This document shows, piece after piece, positions 25,724 through 34,917 of a DNA stretch of 64,000 nucleotides. The notes beneath the pieces are model-generated. The model searched no databases. It saw only the letters and a program-made list of their open reading frames with translations, and had not been told where the DNA came from. The DNA lies in contig NZ_PKEK01000039.1 of NCBI RefSeq assembly GCF_002863225.1, forward strand, positions 62,001 through 126,000. Direction: 5' to 3'. The number at the start of each line of letters is the position of its first letter. Position 1 is the first letter of the stretch. Source of the DNA: Mycobacterium sp. (lineage in GTDB: Bacteria > Actinomycetota > Actinomycetes > Mycobacteriales > Mycobacteriaceae). A program made the position numbers and the translations under genes.

Positions 25724-27757
25724 CTAGTCGAGGTCGAGAGCGGCGGTGTCGACGCGGGAGGCGACATCGGCCATCCACGTGCGCCTGCCCTCCGGCGGCC
25801 CACCGAACAGGGTGTGGTGCAGCTTCGGGTCGCCGTCGTCCAGATGTACTCGAATGACGGTGCGGCGCTGGGGATCCAGCACGGTGTTCCAGAAGTCGTC
25901 GGCGTCCATCTCGCCGAGACCCTTGTTGCGCTGCACCTCGACCTTGCGCTTGGAGGTGGCCTTCATCTGGGCCACGGCGGCATCGCGTTCGGATTCGTCC
26001 TGGCAGTAGATCCGCTGCTGGCCGTCCTTGACCACGAACAGCGGCGGCAGGGTCACGTAGACCATCCCGGCTTTGACGAGCGGCCGGTAGAAGTCCAGGA
26101 ACATCGAGATGAGGCTCGAGTTGATGTTGCCACCGTCGGGGTCAGCGTCGGAGGCGAACAGGATCCGGTCGTACCGGCACGACTCCGGGTCGCAGTTGTC
26201 GCGCACCCCGCAGCCCAGGATGCGTTCGATCGAGTCGAACTCGTCCTTGACTCGCGCCTTGCTCACGGTGAACCCGTAAACGTTGGGCGGCTTGCCTTTC
26301 AGCGGGAAGGCGGCCTGGAAGGTGGCGTCGCGCGCCGCCTTGATGGTGCCCAATGCCGAATCGCCCTCGCACAGGAACAATTCAGCGCCCGACCCGCGTC
26401 CAGATTCCCGGCTGGGCAGCAACTTCGGCGGCAACGACAGGTTCGTCCCGAGACCCTTGGCCTTCGACGCGGCCCGGGACCGGGCCTTGGCACCTTCGGC
26501 GCTGCGCCGCGCACGGGCCGACTCCAAGGCCAGCCTCGTCCACAGCGAGACCGCGTCTGCATTGCCGGGATTGGCCGCCCAGATGGTCACGCTGCGCGCC
26601 ACGTCCGGGGCCATCGCCACGTTCAGTGAGCGCGACGACACCGCGGTCTTGGCTTGAGAGTCCCAGGACACGTCGGGTGCTCGGGTGTCCACGGCGAGCG
26701 CGGTCACTGCCGCGAAATCCTGCGCCTCCGGGCCGTCTTCGCCCTTGGCCAGGCCGAGATCGCGGATACGGGAAGCACGATCGGCCAGCGCTTCGGACAA
26801 ACCTTTCACCGCAGCGGTCAGATGCGATCCGCCGCCCGGAGTGCGAACGGTATTGCAGAATGCGGCGACGGTGGCCGGTTCGGCGGGGCCCGCCGTCAGG
26901 GACCAGCGGAACGGGGTCGGGCCGCGGCCGGTCGTGTAGTCGCCGCGGCCCTCCACCACCGCGCGCACACCGGGCACGGGCGTGCCGGCGGCGACGCACA
27001 TGAGGTCCAGCAGGGTCTCGCTGCCCCACGGTCCGTTGAACGGTTCGAGCAGTTCGGGCCGGACGGTGTCGCCGGGCCAGTCTTCGTCGACGACGGTCAG
27101 GTGCACACCCGGGGACATCCGCGCCGCGGCATGGGCTCGCAGCAGCACCTCGTTGATGTCGACGGTCGAATCCGGCACCACGGTCGCGTCGAACAGGATG
27201 CGCACCGTGGTGCCGTGGGCATCGGGTTTGCGATTGCCGGAGCCGCGCAACTTCTGGGTGTCAGCGCGGGTGAAGGGGGCGTCCGGGTCGAAGTCCTTGC
27301 CCTCGAACTCTCCTGGGTAGCCGCCGCCGAAGCTCTGCAGGTAGGTCTTGCCGCCCCGCCGTACCGTCACGTCAGTTCGGGCAGAGATGAAAACCGCTGC
27401 GGCGGCGCCGATTCCGTTCAGACCGGCACCCGTGCTGGTCGCGTCGACGTGCGCGGAGAACTTGCCGCCGGCGCGTGCGGTGCCCAGCGTCTTGACGATG
27501 CCGTTCTTCCCGTTCACCGGATCGGAGTCGATGGGCAGGCCACGGCCGTCGTCGGCGACGCTGACCGAGCCGTCGGCGTGCAGAGTGATGGTCACGGTCG
27601 AGCCGCCGTGGCTCGGATCGGCGACCTCTTCGATGGCGTTGTCGACGATCTCGCGTAGCGCGGTGTTGAGCACGTCCAGACCGAGGTTCACCGCCGGCCG
27701 CAGGCGTGTGTGCTGGACATCGTCGAGTTCGGTGATGTCGGCGGCGGTGTAACTCAC
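25724..27757 (-). CDS. topoN: Type IIA topoisomerase, GyrB/ParE-like ATPase subunit (TopoN-type)
   Basis: A 677-residue ATPase subunit. The GHKL domain shows REIVDNAIEEV (Glu36 and Asn40, the catalytic and Mg-binding pair), DDGRGLPID and GLNGIGAAAAVF. The TOPRIM domain has LFLCEGDSALG and DADPDGGNI, with the acidic Mg site DxD. The frame is open another 600 bp upstream, but GTG 27757 (MSYTAADITELDD) has AAAGGAGAG at the right distance. It is 9 bp upstream of the A subunit in one operon. The N-terminus lacks the RPGMYIG motif of GyrB and has HTRLRPAVNLG instead. Confidence 0.9.
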   Translation of the reverse strand: MSYTAADITELDDVQHTRLRPAVNLGLDVLNTALREIVDNAIEEVADPSHGGSTVTITLHADGSVSVADDGRGLPIDSDPVNGKNGIVKTLGTARAGGKFSAHVDATSTGAGLNGIGAAAAVFISARTDVTVRRGGKTYLQSFGGGYPGEFEGKDFDPDAPFTRADTQKLRGSGNRKPDAHGTTVRILFDATVVPDSTVDINEVLLRAHAAARMSPGVHLTVVDEDWPGDTVRPELLEPFNGPWGSETLLDLMCVAAGTPVPGVRAVVEGRGDYTTGRGPTPFRWSLTAGPAEPATVAAFCNTVRTPGGGSHLTAAVKGLSEALADRASRIRDLGLAKGEDGPEAQDFAAVTALAVDTRAPDVSWDSQAKTAVSSRSLNVAMAPDVARSVTIWAANPGNADAVSLWTRLALESARARRSAEGAKARSRAASKAKGLGTNLSLPPKLLPSRESGRGSGAELFLCEGDSALGTIKAARDATFQAAFPLKGKPPNVYGFTVSKARVKDEFDSIERILGCGVRDNCDPESCRYDRILFASDADPDGGNINSSLISMFLDFYRPLVKAGMVYVTLPPLFVVKDGQQRIYCQDESERDAAVAQMKATSKRKVEVQRNKGLGEMDADDFWNTVLDPQRRTVIRVHLDDGDPKLHHTLFGGPPEGRRTWMADVASRVDTAALDLD

Positions 27758-28165
27758 TGCGCGTCGCTCTCCTTTGGGGCCAAGTAGGGGCGGACCGACC
27801 GCACGGACTCCCACCGGCGATTTACTCTGCGAATAGTGGGGTTTCGGAGAAATGGTAGACGCTTGGCCCGACATCTCTAAGTAGCCGCGACGGTGACTTT
27901 TCCCACGGCTAAATCTGGCGGCCTCCAGTGTTGCTGGGCGGATTCGACGTGCGCCGGCTGCCGGTCCCGGAGCTGCGTCATCGTGGCCGACAGTTAGTCC
28001 GGAGGCGCGTTGAATCTGTTGCTGGCCGACGGCGCCCACGTCGACAAGCTGGCCATGGCATTCTGTGTTCGCTCCAAGTTGACTTGCCACTCGCTGAGGT
28101 GCTGCGCGGCGGCAGGCCAGCTGATACAACCGCACCGCGATACGCCGACAGAAGTGGACACCGCT
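27758..28165. other. Divergent spacer between topoisomerase operon and thioesterase gene
   Basis: This 408-bp region has no open frame with a credible start and protein features. It must hold the promoter of the topoisomerase operon (minus strand) and that of the thioesterase (plus strand). No convincing -35/-10 pair was identified. Confidence 0.45.
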
Positions 28166-28588
28166 ATGGACGACGCCCCGACGCTTGCGCAGTTTCCTGC
28201 GCATTCCTACGACAAGTTGCGCTACGCCGACACCGATCGACAAGGACACGTCAACAACTCGGTGTTCTCGACGGCGTTGGAAACCGGTCGGGTCGAACTG
28301 CTCCACGCGCCCGATACGGGCATCCTCGAAGAGGGCAAATCCTTTGTCATCGCCCATCTCGAGCTGGACTTCCGTGGCGAGTTGACCTGGCCCGGTCAGG
28401 TTGCGATCGGGACAAAGGTCGATTCAGTCGGCCGAAGCTCGATCACCCTGGCGCAGGCCCTTTTTCAGCGAGACCAGTGTGTGGCACTGGCCCGCACGGT
28501 CATCGTGCAAGTCGACGACGACACCCACCGCGCGACGCCCCTGAGCGCGACCGCTGCTAAGCGGCTCGCGGATCTCCAATCGAAATGA
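28166..28588 (+). CDS. 4HBT-type acyl-CoA thioesterase
   Basis: A 140-residue hotdog-fold protein. The N-terminal RYADTDRQGHVNNSVFSTALETGRV is the 4-hydroxybenzoyl-CoA thioesterase signature with the catalytic Asp. ATG 28166 (MDDAPTLAQFPA) is chosen over the upstream frame to 28010 because the latter is Arg/Leu-rich without family features. It is followed by a strong hairpin at 28598-28625. Confidence 0.85.
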   Translation: MDDAPTLAQFPAHSYDKLRYADTDRQGHVNNSVFSTALETGRVELLHAPDTGILEEGKSFVIAHLELDFRGELTWPGQVAIGTKVDSVGRSSITLAQALFQRDQCVALARTVIVQVDDDTHRATPLSATAAKRLADLQSK

Positions 28589-28597
28589 CAACAGCGT

Positions 28598-28625
28598 CAC
28601 CGCAACAGTATTCGCTGTTGCGGTG
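28598..28625. terminator. Bidirectional hairpin terminator
   Basis: An exact 11-bp stem, CACCGCAACAG (28598-28608) with CTGTTGCGGTG (28615-28625), around a 6-nt loop. It lies between the thioesterase stop (28588) and the amidase stop (28630), which converge. No long T-tract. Confidence 0.75.
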
Positions 28626-28629
28626 TGCT

Positions 28630-30039
28630 TTAGATGTCGGGGTGCAGGTCGCGCACACTGCTGACTGACTCCAGCAGCGACGCCAGGTGCAATACGGTCG
28701 ACTCGGCGTGCCACTGCGCCGCCAACTGGATCCCGATCGGCAGACCGTCGCTGCTGGTACCGAAACGCATTGTCAGAGCAGGTAATCCGGTGATATTGAA
28801 CGGCACGGTGTAGGCCATCACGTGAGCACTGGCATCGACGGTCTGACCGTCGACGACGAACTCGGTGGTTCCATGCGGCGGCGCTGGGAACGGGGTGACG
28901 GGCAGCAACAGGGCGTCGTAGTCAGCGAAGTACGCGGCCAGTCCATCGCGGAGACGCTCGTAACCCTGTTCAGCGTCGACATATGCCTCGATGGAGGTGT
29001 CCGGCGTGGCCAGCAGGCCCTTGGAAATCTTGAACATCTGGTCCGCGTGCCCGGCGGTGACAGTCGCGAACTCGGGTTTTACCTCCATGACCAGCTGCCG
29101 GAAGAACACGTCGAGTGGGTTGTCACGTTCGAAGGCGGGGATGTTCACGGGTTCTACGATCGCGCCGAGTTCGGTGAGCGCTTCAGCTGCCGCGCGAACG
29201 GTGGCGGCCACCTCGGGCTCGATGGGCCCGAGACCCGAGTCGACGAGCCAGCCGACCCGGAGTGGTTGCGCCGGAGCAGGACCGACACCACGGTCGTACG
29301 TCGGCTTGGTGACCGAAAAGCCGTCGAGACCGTCCGGCCCAGCCAGGAGCGGGTACGTCAACGCGAGGTCGCGGATCGTGCGTGCCATCGGACCCACGTG
29401 CCAGTCCCGTCGCGGTGCCCGCGGCCAGACTCCGGTCATGGGAATACGGCCGTGGGTGGGCTTGAGGGACACGATGCCGGTATGTGCCGCGGGCCCGCGG
29501 ACCGAGATGGCGAGGTCGGTACCGAGACCGAAAGGACTGAGACCCGCTGCGATGACGGCAGATTCGCCACCGCTTGAACCTCCGGGTGTGCGATCGAGAT
29601 TCCAGGGATTGTTCGATCTCCCGGTCAGAAGATTGTCGCTTTCTGTCGAGTAGGAGAACTCGGGAAGGTTTGTCTTGGCGATGAGAATGCCGCCGGCACG
29701 TCTGATCCGCGCCACACTGGTCGCATCGGCAACGGGGCTGCGTCCCTTGAAGATTGGTGAGCCCCGCTGAGTCATGACGTCTGCGGTGTCAATCGAGTCC
29801 TTCACAGTGAACGGGACGCCGTGGAGGGGTCCGATCGCGGCTCCTGCTGCGAGGGCTTCGTCCGCGGAGGCCGCGGCGTCGAGTGCGCCGTCGGCCCACG
29901 TGACGATGGCGTTGAGTTTCGGGTTGATCGCGTCGATTCGGTCGAGATGGGCCTGCACGACCTCCACGGAGGTGACTTCGCGGTTGCGGATCAACTCGGC
30001 CAGTTTCGTCGCGTCCGAGTAGGTGAGGTCGGCGTCCAT
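28630..30039 (-). CDS. Amidase (amidase signature family)
   Basis: A 469-residue amidase. The catalytic Lys is in FTVKDSID, the cis-Ser in PGGSSGGESAVIAAG, and the nucleophile Ser in LAISVRGPA. In the usual motif (GxDxGGSIRxPA) two glycines precede the nucleophile; here they are Ala and Ile, so activity may be altered. The N-terminal helix VEVVQAHLDRIDAINPKLNAIV is typical. It diverges from an MFS transporter; together they may import and hydrolyse an amide. ATG 30039 is used. Confidence 0.85.
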   Translation of the reverse strand: MDADLTYSDATKLAELIRNREVTSVEVVQAHLDRIDAINPKLNAIVTWADGALDAAASADEALAAGAAIGPLHGVPFTVKDSIDTADVMTQRGSPIFKGRSPVADATSVARIRRAGGILIAKTNLPEFSYSTESDNLLTGRSNNPWNLDRTPGGSSGGESAVIAAGLSPFGLGTDLAISVRGPAAHTGIVSLKPTHGRIPMTGVWPRAPRRDWHVGPMARTIRDLALTYPLLAGPDGLDGFSVTKPTYDRGVGPAPAQPLRVGWLVDSGLGPIEPEVAATVRAAAEALTELGAIVEPVNIPAFERDNPLDVFFRQLVMEVKPEFATVTAGHADQMFKISKGLLATPDTSIEAYVDAEQGYERLRDGLAAYFADYDALLLPVTPFPAPPHGTTEFVVDGQTVDASAHVMAYTVPFNITGLPALTMRFGTSSDGLPIGIQLAAQWHAESTVLHLASLLESVSSVRDLHPDI

Positions 30040-30097
30040 TGTCCTATTCTCTCGAAGAGGGCCGGCTCTGCAGGGGTGATGCGCGATCAGGTGCCAC

Positions 30098-30114
30098 GGT
30101 GATCAGTAATCACC
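30098..30114. promoter_or_regulatory. Palindromic operator between amidase and MFS genes
   Basis: GGTGAT (30098-30103) and ATCACC (30109-30114) form a 6-bp inverted repeat with a 5-nt spacer, in the 124-bp region between the divergent amidase and MFS genes. No regulator gene lies next to them, so the factor would be encoded elsewhere. Confidence 0.4.
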
Positions 30115-30163
30115 ACGATCGAGATACTTCAGCGCGGCACGCATCGCCGCGTACGGTTCGCGG

Positions 30164-31435
30164 GTGGGGACGAGCGTCGACAGCATTCCGGCCCGAAAAC
30201 TCCAGCTAGCTCCGGCGACATTGCGGCAAGCGCTACCGATCGCGCTGACCGCCGGACTGGGCTACGGGTTCGACTCCTACGCCGTAAACATCTACGGCCT
30301 GGTACTGCCCGAGATCAAGAAGACGCTGCACATCGATGAGGCCCATGCCGGATACATCGGTTCGATCTTCCTGCTCGGCTACACCATCGGCACCGTCGGC
30401 TTCGGCGTGGCCGCCGACCGATGGGGACGGAAGAACACGCTCGGGGCGTCGATCCTGCTCTACGGGATCACGACGTCGCTGGCCGGGCTCACCACCAACC
30501 CGGCCGCATTCACCGGTCTGCGTTTCCTGACCGGCGTCGGCGGTGCCGGCGAACTCGCCGTCGGTGCGCCGTATACGGCGGAGGTATGGCCGGCGAAGAC
30601 CCGTGCCATCGGTGTCGGCGGCGTCATCTTCTCGCTGTTCTCACTCGGCTACGTGCTCGCCGCTGGTGTCGCGCTGATATTGGTGCCACGCTTCGGCTGG
30701 CAGTCGGCTTTCCTGGTCGCGATAGTGCCGGCCGTGCTGTTGTTCGTCGTCCGGCGAGGTATCAGCGAGTCGCACCGTTACGTTGCGGTGCGGGCCAGCA
30801 CTGAGACCCGGCCGCGGCTGTGGCACTTGCCCGGTGTGCGCCGACGGTTGGTAGCAGGCTGGCTCATCTACACCGCCAACGCCGTCGGTTACTGGGGCAT
30901 GACGGTGTTCCTGACTACGACCATCGTCAGGCGATTTCACGCCACACCAATCGATGCGATCCGCTACGCACTGGTGTTCTTTCTGCTGCAAGCGGTGTTC
31001 GCCTTTCTCGGCACCGCACTGGCCGACTGGATAGGTCGACGCCCCTCGGCAATCGTCGCCGCGTTACTCGAGATCGTCTCGACGGTTTTTGCGGCCACCT
31101 CTGACTCGCTTGCTCATTACCAAATCTCTGGCGCCGTCGCGATAGCCACGCTCGGTTGGCTCTGGGGTGTCGGCGACACCTACATCTCCGAACTATTCCC
31201 AACAGTGCTGCGCGGCACCGGCTTCGGAATCGCTGTCGGTGGTGGACGCGTCGCGTCCATCGCGGCGCCGAGCGTCGTCGGCTGGGCCATCATGCATTAC
31301 GGCCTGCAGGTGCCCTACCTGGCGCTGGGCGGCCTGTGGGTCCTGACAATCGTCGGATACCTGCTCGGACCGGAGACCAAAGGCAAAGAACTCGAAGCCC
31401 TCACCGACGAGGCGCTGCTCGCCGACCCGGACTAG
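30164..31435 (+). CDS. MFS transporter (aromatic acid/H+ symporter-like)
   Basis: A 423-residue permease with about 12 hydrophobic segments. Early motifs are GLGYGFDSYAVNIYGLVLP, the Asp-containing TM1 typical of the aromatic-acid symporter family, and GVAADRWGRKNTL (the MFS loop 2-3 motif). The second half has LADWIGRRPSA. The last 15 residues are acidic (EALTDEALLADPD). GTG 30164 is used. Divergent from the amidase, from which it may receive or deliver a substrate. Confidence 0.85.
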   Translation: MGTSVDSIPARKLQLAPATLRQALPIALTAGLGYGFDSYAVNIYGLVLPEIKKTLHIDEAHAGYIGSIFLLGYTIGTVGFGVAADRWGRKNTLGASILLYGITTSLAGLTTNPAAFTGLRFLTGVGGAGELAVGAPYTAEVWPAKTRAIGVGGVIFSLFSLGYVLAAGVALILVPRFGWQSAFLVAIVPAVLLFVVRRGISESHRYVAVRASTETRPRLWHLPGVRRRLVAGWLIYTANAVGYWGMTVFLTTTIVRRFHATPIDAIRYALVFFLLQAVFAFLGTALADWIGRRPSAIVAALLEIVSTVFAATSDSLAHYQISGAVAIATLGWLWGVGDTYISELFPTVLRGTGFGIAVGGGRVASIAAPSVVGWAIMHYGLQVPYLALGGLWVLTIVGYLLGPETKGKELEALTDEALLADPD

Positions 31436-31504
31436 GGCCAGTCCACTTGAGACTTGTTCCCCAGCAACAGAATTGGGATCGCGGAACTCGCGAATCAGCG
31501 TCGA

Positions 31505-32785
31505 TCAACGCCGTCGTCGGGGTAGGAGCCGAGACGCGACGGCATGCGATGCGGCCGCGGCGAGTGCGGGCAGCCCCGCATAGGTGCGCGGATCAAGCAG
31601 CGCCGGCCTGGTGTGACGACTGGTGGGCCGGTCGTTCTTGGCGAGCCGCTGGGCAAGCCACCACAGGCTCATCGGAACCGCGAACGGATACAACAGCAGG
31701 TGCTCGGCCAGCGGATCGCGGTGGTAGCTCACTGCGGCTCCACCCTCGGTGTAGGTCTCGACGAGGGCATCCACATCGGCGACGTCGACGATCTTGTCGT
31801 GTACGCCCTGGATCAGGAGCACGGGCATGCTCGGCGTTTCCTGCCCGAGACGGGTCACCTCGAAGACATGCCGCAGTTCGGGCAGCGCGAACAATTCCTC
31901 GAAGCTCACGTCGACGTAGTCGGCGATGTCGAAATTACGGAAGCGCCGGATCGCCCCTCCGGTCGACATCCCCTCGATCTCCTGCAGCAGGGCCTTGCCA
32001 TCCTCGGTCGCGTGTTCGTCGACGACCTTCCTCGCCTCGGGGAATATGTGCACCAGCGACGCGATCATCAAGGCCGCGAGACCCGCCCAGGGCGACGCAT
32101 TCAGCCGTCGCGCAACGCTTTCGGGATCCACCACCGGCGAACCCATCACGGCCCCCACGATCGTCAGCTCGGGCGCGTACTTTGCGGCGGCTTCAGCGGC
32201 CCATCCGCTGGCCAGGCCGCCACCGCTATATCCCCACACCGCCATCGACGTGTCGGGCGACAGGCCCAACTCGGGGTAGCTGACCGCAGCCCGTAAACCG
32301 TCGAGAACGCGAAAGCCGGCTTCGTAGGGCGCGCCCCACAGGCCTTTGAGGCCTTCGTGATCCGGGATGCTGACAGCCCACCCCTGAGACAGGGCTGCGT
32401 TGACGAAAAGGAACTCGGCCTGCACCGACGCCCCGACCAACTGGGCGCCCAGTCGCAGGGCATAGGACGGAAAACACCGCGCCGCAACCGCGTCGATCGC
32501 GCACTGGTAGGACAACAACGGACAGGTTGCGGGGTCCGCCCCGCGTGGAACCACCACGGTGGTCACTGCTGCCTCGGGGTGGCCGTGCGAGTCGGTACTG
32601 CGGAACATCAGTTGCCACGCCGCGCCCTGCCGAAAACGGCCGAAGAACGACACCTGCACCCGTCGTGACCGCAAAACAGTCCCGGGAGCGACGTCGTCGA
32701 GTTCGGTAGGGCTGTTATAGAACGGGTCGCGATCAGGCGTGGGAATGCCCGCGGGCTTGCGGTTCGAGGGCTTCTTGTCCGTCAT
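31505..32785 (-). CDS. Secretory lipase (LIP) family protein
   Basis: A 426-residue alpha/beta hydrolase of the LIP family. The nucleophile elbow is WGYSGGG with Ser in the third position, preceded by YEAGFRVLDGLRAA. The acid is near IQGVHDKIVD, and the catalytic His is in the DPLAEHLLLYPF region. ATG 32785 (MTDKKPSNRK) lacks a clear signal peptide, so an anchored or unusual secretion route is possible. A C-terminal Arg-rich tail follows. Precedes the L,D-transpeptidase in genome order but is probably transcribed separately. Confidence 0.8.
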   Translation of the reverse strand: MTDKKPSNRKPAGIPTPDRDPFYNSPTELDDVAPGTVLRSRRVQVSFFGRFRQGAAWQLMFRSTDSHGHPEAAVTTVVVPRGADPATCPLLSYQCAIDAVAARCFPSYALRLGAQLVGASVQAEFLFVNAALSQGWAVSIPDHEGLKGLWGAPYEAGFRVLDGLRAAVSYPELGLSPDTSMAVWGYSGGGLASGWAAEAAAKYAPELTIVGAVMGSPVVDPESVARRLNASPWAGLAALMIASLVHIFPEARKVVDEHATEDGKALLQEIEGMSTGGAIRRFRNFDIADYVDVSFEELFALPELRHVFEVTRLGQETPSMPVLLIQGVHDKIVDVADVDALVETYTEGGAAVSYHRDPLAEHLLLYPFAVPMSLWWLAQRLAKNDRPTSRHTRPALLDPRTYAGLPALAAAASHAVASRLLPRRRR

Positions 32786-32824
32786 GTTGTCCCCCAAAGC
32801 TATCGCCCCCAGTCGCGACAGCGG

Positions 32825-33697
32825 CTAGAACTGCCAGTCGTTGGAGCCGTCGTGCCGGGAGTAGGTGCCGCCGCCGGAGTTGGTGACCACGATGGGATCG
32901 CCGGCGTTGAAGTTGTCGAAGAACCATCTCGCATTGGCGGGGCTGATGTTGATACAGCCGTGGCTGACGTCGCGCTTGCCTTGGTCGTCGACGGACCAGG
33001 GCGCACTGTGCACGTAATCGCCGCTGTCGTCGAACCGGACGGCGAGCTCGACCGTGGTCTTGTAGCCGTAGGTCGAGCTGACCGGAACCCCGTACGTCGA
33101 GGAGTCCATCACGACTGACGGCTTCTTCTCTTGGACGTAGTACGTGCCGTTGGGAGTCTGATGCCCACCGGCCGCCATGCCCATCGACATCGGAATCGTC
33201 TTCTCCACAACACCATTGCGGGTGATGACCAATTGATGGGTGGGGTCGTCAGCCGTAGCGATCAGGGTGTCGCCGGTCTGGAAGCTGGACACCGCGCCAC
33301 CGGCATCGACGGTCACCCCGGTGTGTGCCGGCCAGAACGCCAGCGGGCGCCAGCGCAACTGTGTGGGCGACATCCAGTAGAACCTGCCTTCCACCGGTGG
33401 ATCCGAGGAGACGTGGACGCTGTTTTCGGCTGCACCGGCGTTATCGACGGGTCCGGGGAAGTTGACGATGATCGGCTGCGCCACACCGACGGTCGAGCCG
33501 TTGGCAGGGAAGAGCCTTACCGGGGAAGCCGGGGCCGGCTCCGGAGCAGGGTCCGCGACAGCCCCGGGATCGCCGGGAGGCGGATCCGCCAACGCGGGGC
33601 CGGTTCCCGGCATCAGCGCCGAAGCTGACAGCAGTATCGACGCCAATCCTGCGGTCTTCACAGCGGTGAGGAGGCTTCCCCTCGTCCAGCCGGACAT
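32825..33697 (-). CDS. L,D-transpeptidase (YkuD) with Ig-like N-terminal domain
   Basis: A 290-residue exported enzyme. The signal peptide has a basic start and a hydrophobic core (about residues 10-33) ending in PALADPPP. A Pro-rich linker follows, then a bacterial Ig-like domain, and the YkuD domain with [11 protein letters not shown] and the catalytic motif SHGCINIS, where Cys is the nucleophile and the His lies one Gly before it. It forms 3-3 cross-links in peptidoglycan. It is of the LdtMt type in overall layout; a subtype cannot be assigned. Confidence 0.9.
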   Translation of the reverse strand: MSGWTRGSLLTAVKTAGLASILLSASALMPGTGPALADPPPGDPGAVADPAPEPAPASPVRLFPANGSTVGVAQPIIVNFPGPVDNAGAAENSVHVSSDPPVEGRFYWMSPTQLRWRPLAFWPAHTGVTVDAGGAVSSFQTGDTLIATADDPTHQLVITRNGVVEKTIPMSMGMAAGGHQTPNGTYYVQEKKPSVVMDSSTYGVPVSSTYGYKTTVELAVRFDDSGDYVHSAPWSVDDQGKRDVSHGCINISPANARWFFDNFNAGDPIVVTNSGGGTYSRHDGSNDWQF

Positions 33698-33751
33698 GTC
33701 ATCCCCTCCGGTTACTACGTGCGAACAGGTCGCCCTACGACGACGGTGGTC

Positions 33752-34735
33752 TCAGTGACCCGCGTGAACCAGGTCGACGACGTACTGGTTCACAAAGGTC
33801 CCGGCCGGCGGGCCCCCGTTGCAGGATCCGTCGGACTCGCCGGGGCGCTTGATCCATAGGAACGCGTCGACGTGTCCGTTGCCGGTCGCGGTCGTGGGTA
33901 CTGCGCCCAGCGCCCGGCCGCTGGGGTTGCACCAGTCGAGCTTGGACGTCGGTGCCGGTCCGGCGCCGTTGCGCGACGTGTCGATCACGTAGTGCGCGCC
34001 GTTGAGGTGCCCCGAAATCGCGTCGCCGTAACCGATTTCGTCGCCGGTGGTGTAGAAGTTCGCAACGTTGAGGCTGAACCCGCGCGCGTGGCCGACACCG
34101 GCCTTGTTGAGTCGGTCGGCCATGTCCTCGGGGCTGTGCCAGAGGATGTGGCCGGCGTCGACGTAGACGGCCGTGCCCGGATTGCGCGACAGTGTGTCGA
34201 CCGCGTACCGGATCAAGTCGTAGCGCTCTTGGCGCTGGTCACCGGACAGGCAGTCGGCCATGGCAAGCGCATCGGGTTCGACGATGACCCCTGCCCGTGA
34301 CGCGCCGATCTGGCCGGCAATGCCGTCGATCCATCCGCGGTAGGCGTCGCCGGAGCCCATGCCGCCCGCGGCGTAGCTGCCGCAGTCGCGGTGTGGAATG
34401 CCGTAGATCGAGAACACCGGGAGTGCCCCTGCGCCCGCCGCGTCGGCGGTGTACTTCGCCACGGTCGACGCCGACGAACCCGGAACGATCCAGTAGGCCT
34501 GCGGCGTGTTGGCGACCGCGGTCAACTCCGGGCTCGGGGGATTGGCCTTCTGCGCAGCGCGCATGGCCGCCGAGGTGGGGTTGACATAGAAAGGCATGCC
34601 AGCCAGCGGGTTGGCATCGTCGACCAGGCGCACCGCCGGGGCGGGGCCGACCTGTGCGGGAATCGCGAACAGAAATGCGCCGACTATCAGCGGGAGGATG
34701 GTGGCGACAAATCGGGCGGCAGCTGAGAACATCAC
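33752..34735 (-). CDS. GH6-family glycoside hydrolase (endoglucanase-like)
   Basis: A 327-residue secreted protein. The signal peptide (about residues 1-27) precedes NPLAGMPFYVNP. GH6 motifs include SIYGIPHRDCGSYAAGG with the catalytic Asp, VEPDALAMADCL with the proton-donating Asp, and LWIKRPGESDGSC near the C-terminus. Mycobacteria carry such cellulase-type enzymes for plant or wall glucans. ATG 34735. It is 54 bp upstream of the L,D-transpeptidase in the same direction. Confidence 0.9.
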   Translation of the reverse strand: MMFSAAARFVATILPLIVGAFLFAIPAQVGPAPAVRLVDDANPLAGMPFYVNPTSAAMRAAQKANPPSPELTAVANTPQAYWIVPGSSASTVAKYTADAAGAGALPVFSIYGIPHRDCGSYAAGGMGSGDAYRGWIDGIAGQIGASRAGVIVEPDALAMADCLSGDQRQERYDLIRYAVDTLSRNPGTAVYVDAGHILWHSPEDMADRLNKAGVGHARGFSLNVANFYTTGDEIGYGDAISGHLNGAHYVIDTSRNGAGPAPTSKLDWCNPSGRALGAVPTTATGNGHVDAFLWIKRPGESDGSCNGGPPAGTFVNQYVVDLVHAGH

Positions 34736-34917
34736 CCTGCGAAATTAGCGTTCCCGGCCGTCGAACGCGACTTGCCCCCGGTTTGCATGAGGAGGATCCG
34801 TCCGACCTCGTCGCGGGTGAGTCGCACCCTTGCTGGTAGAAGCGCTGCCATGCTGACGGGCAAGTGCGGTTGTCCCACAGGGCCGTCGCGGGCCGGCCCA
34901 TACTACGATCGCAATTC

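Noticed and set aside
24650..26629. 659-codon open frame on the plus strand opposite the topoisomerase genes
   Set aside because: It is antisense to conserved GyrA/GyrB motifs. The product has no recognised domain and lacks codon periodicity of its own.
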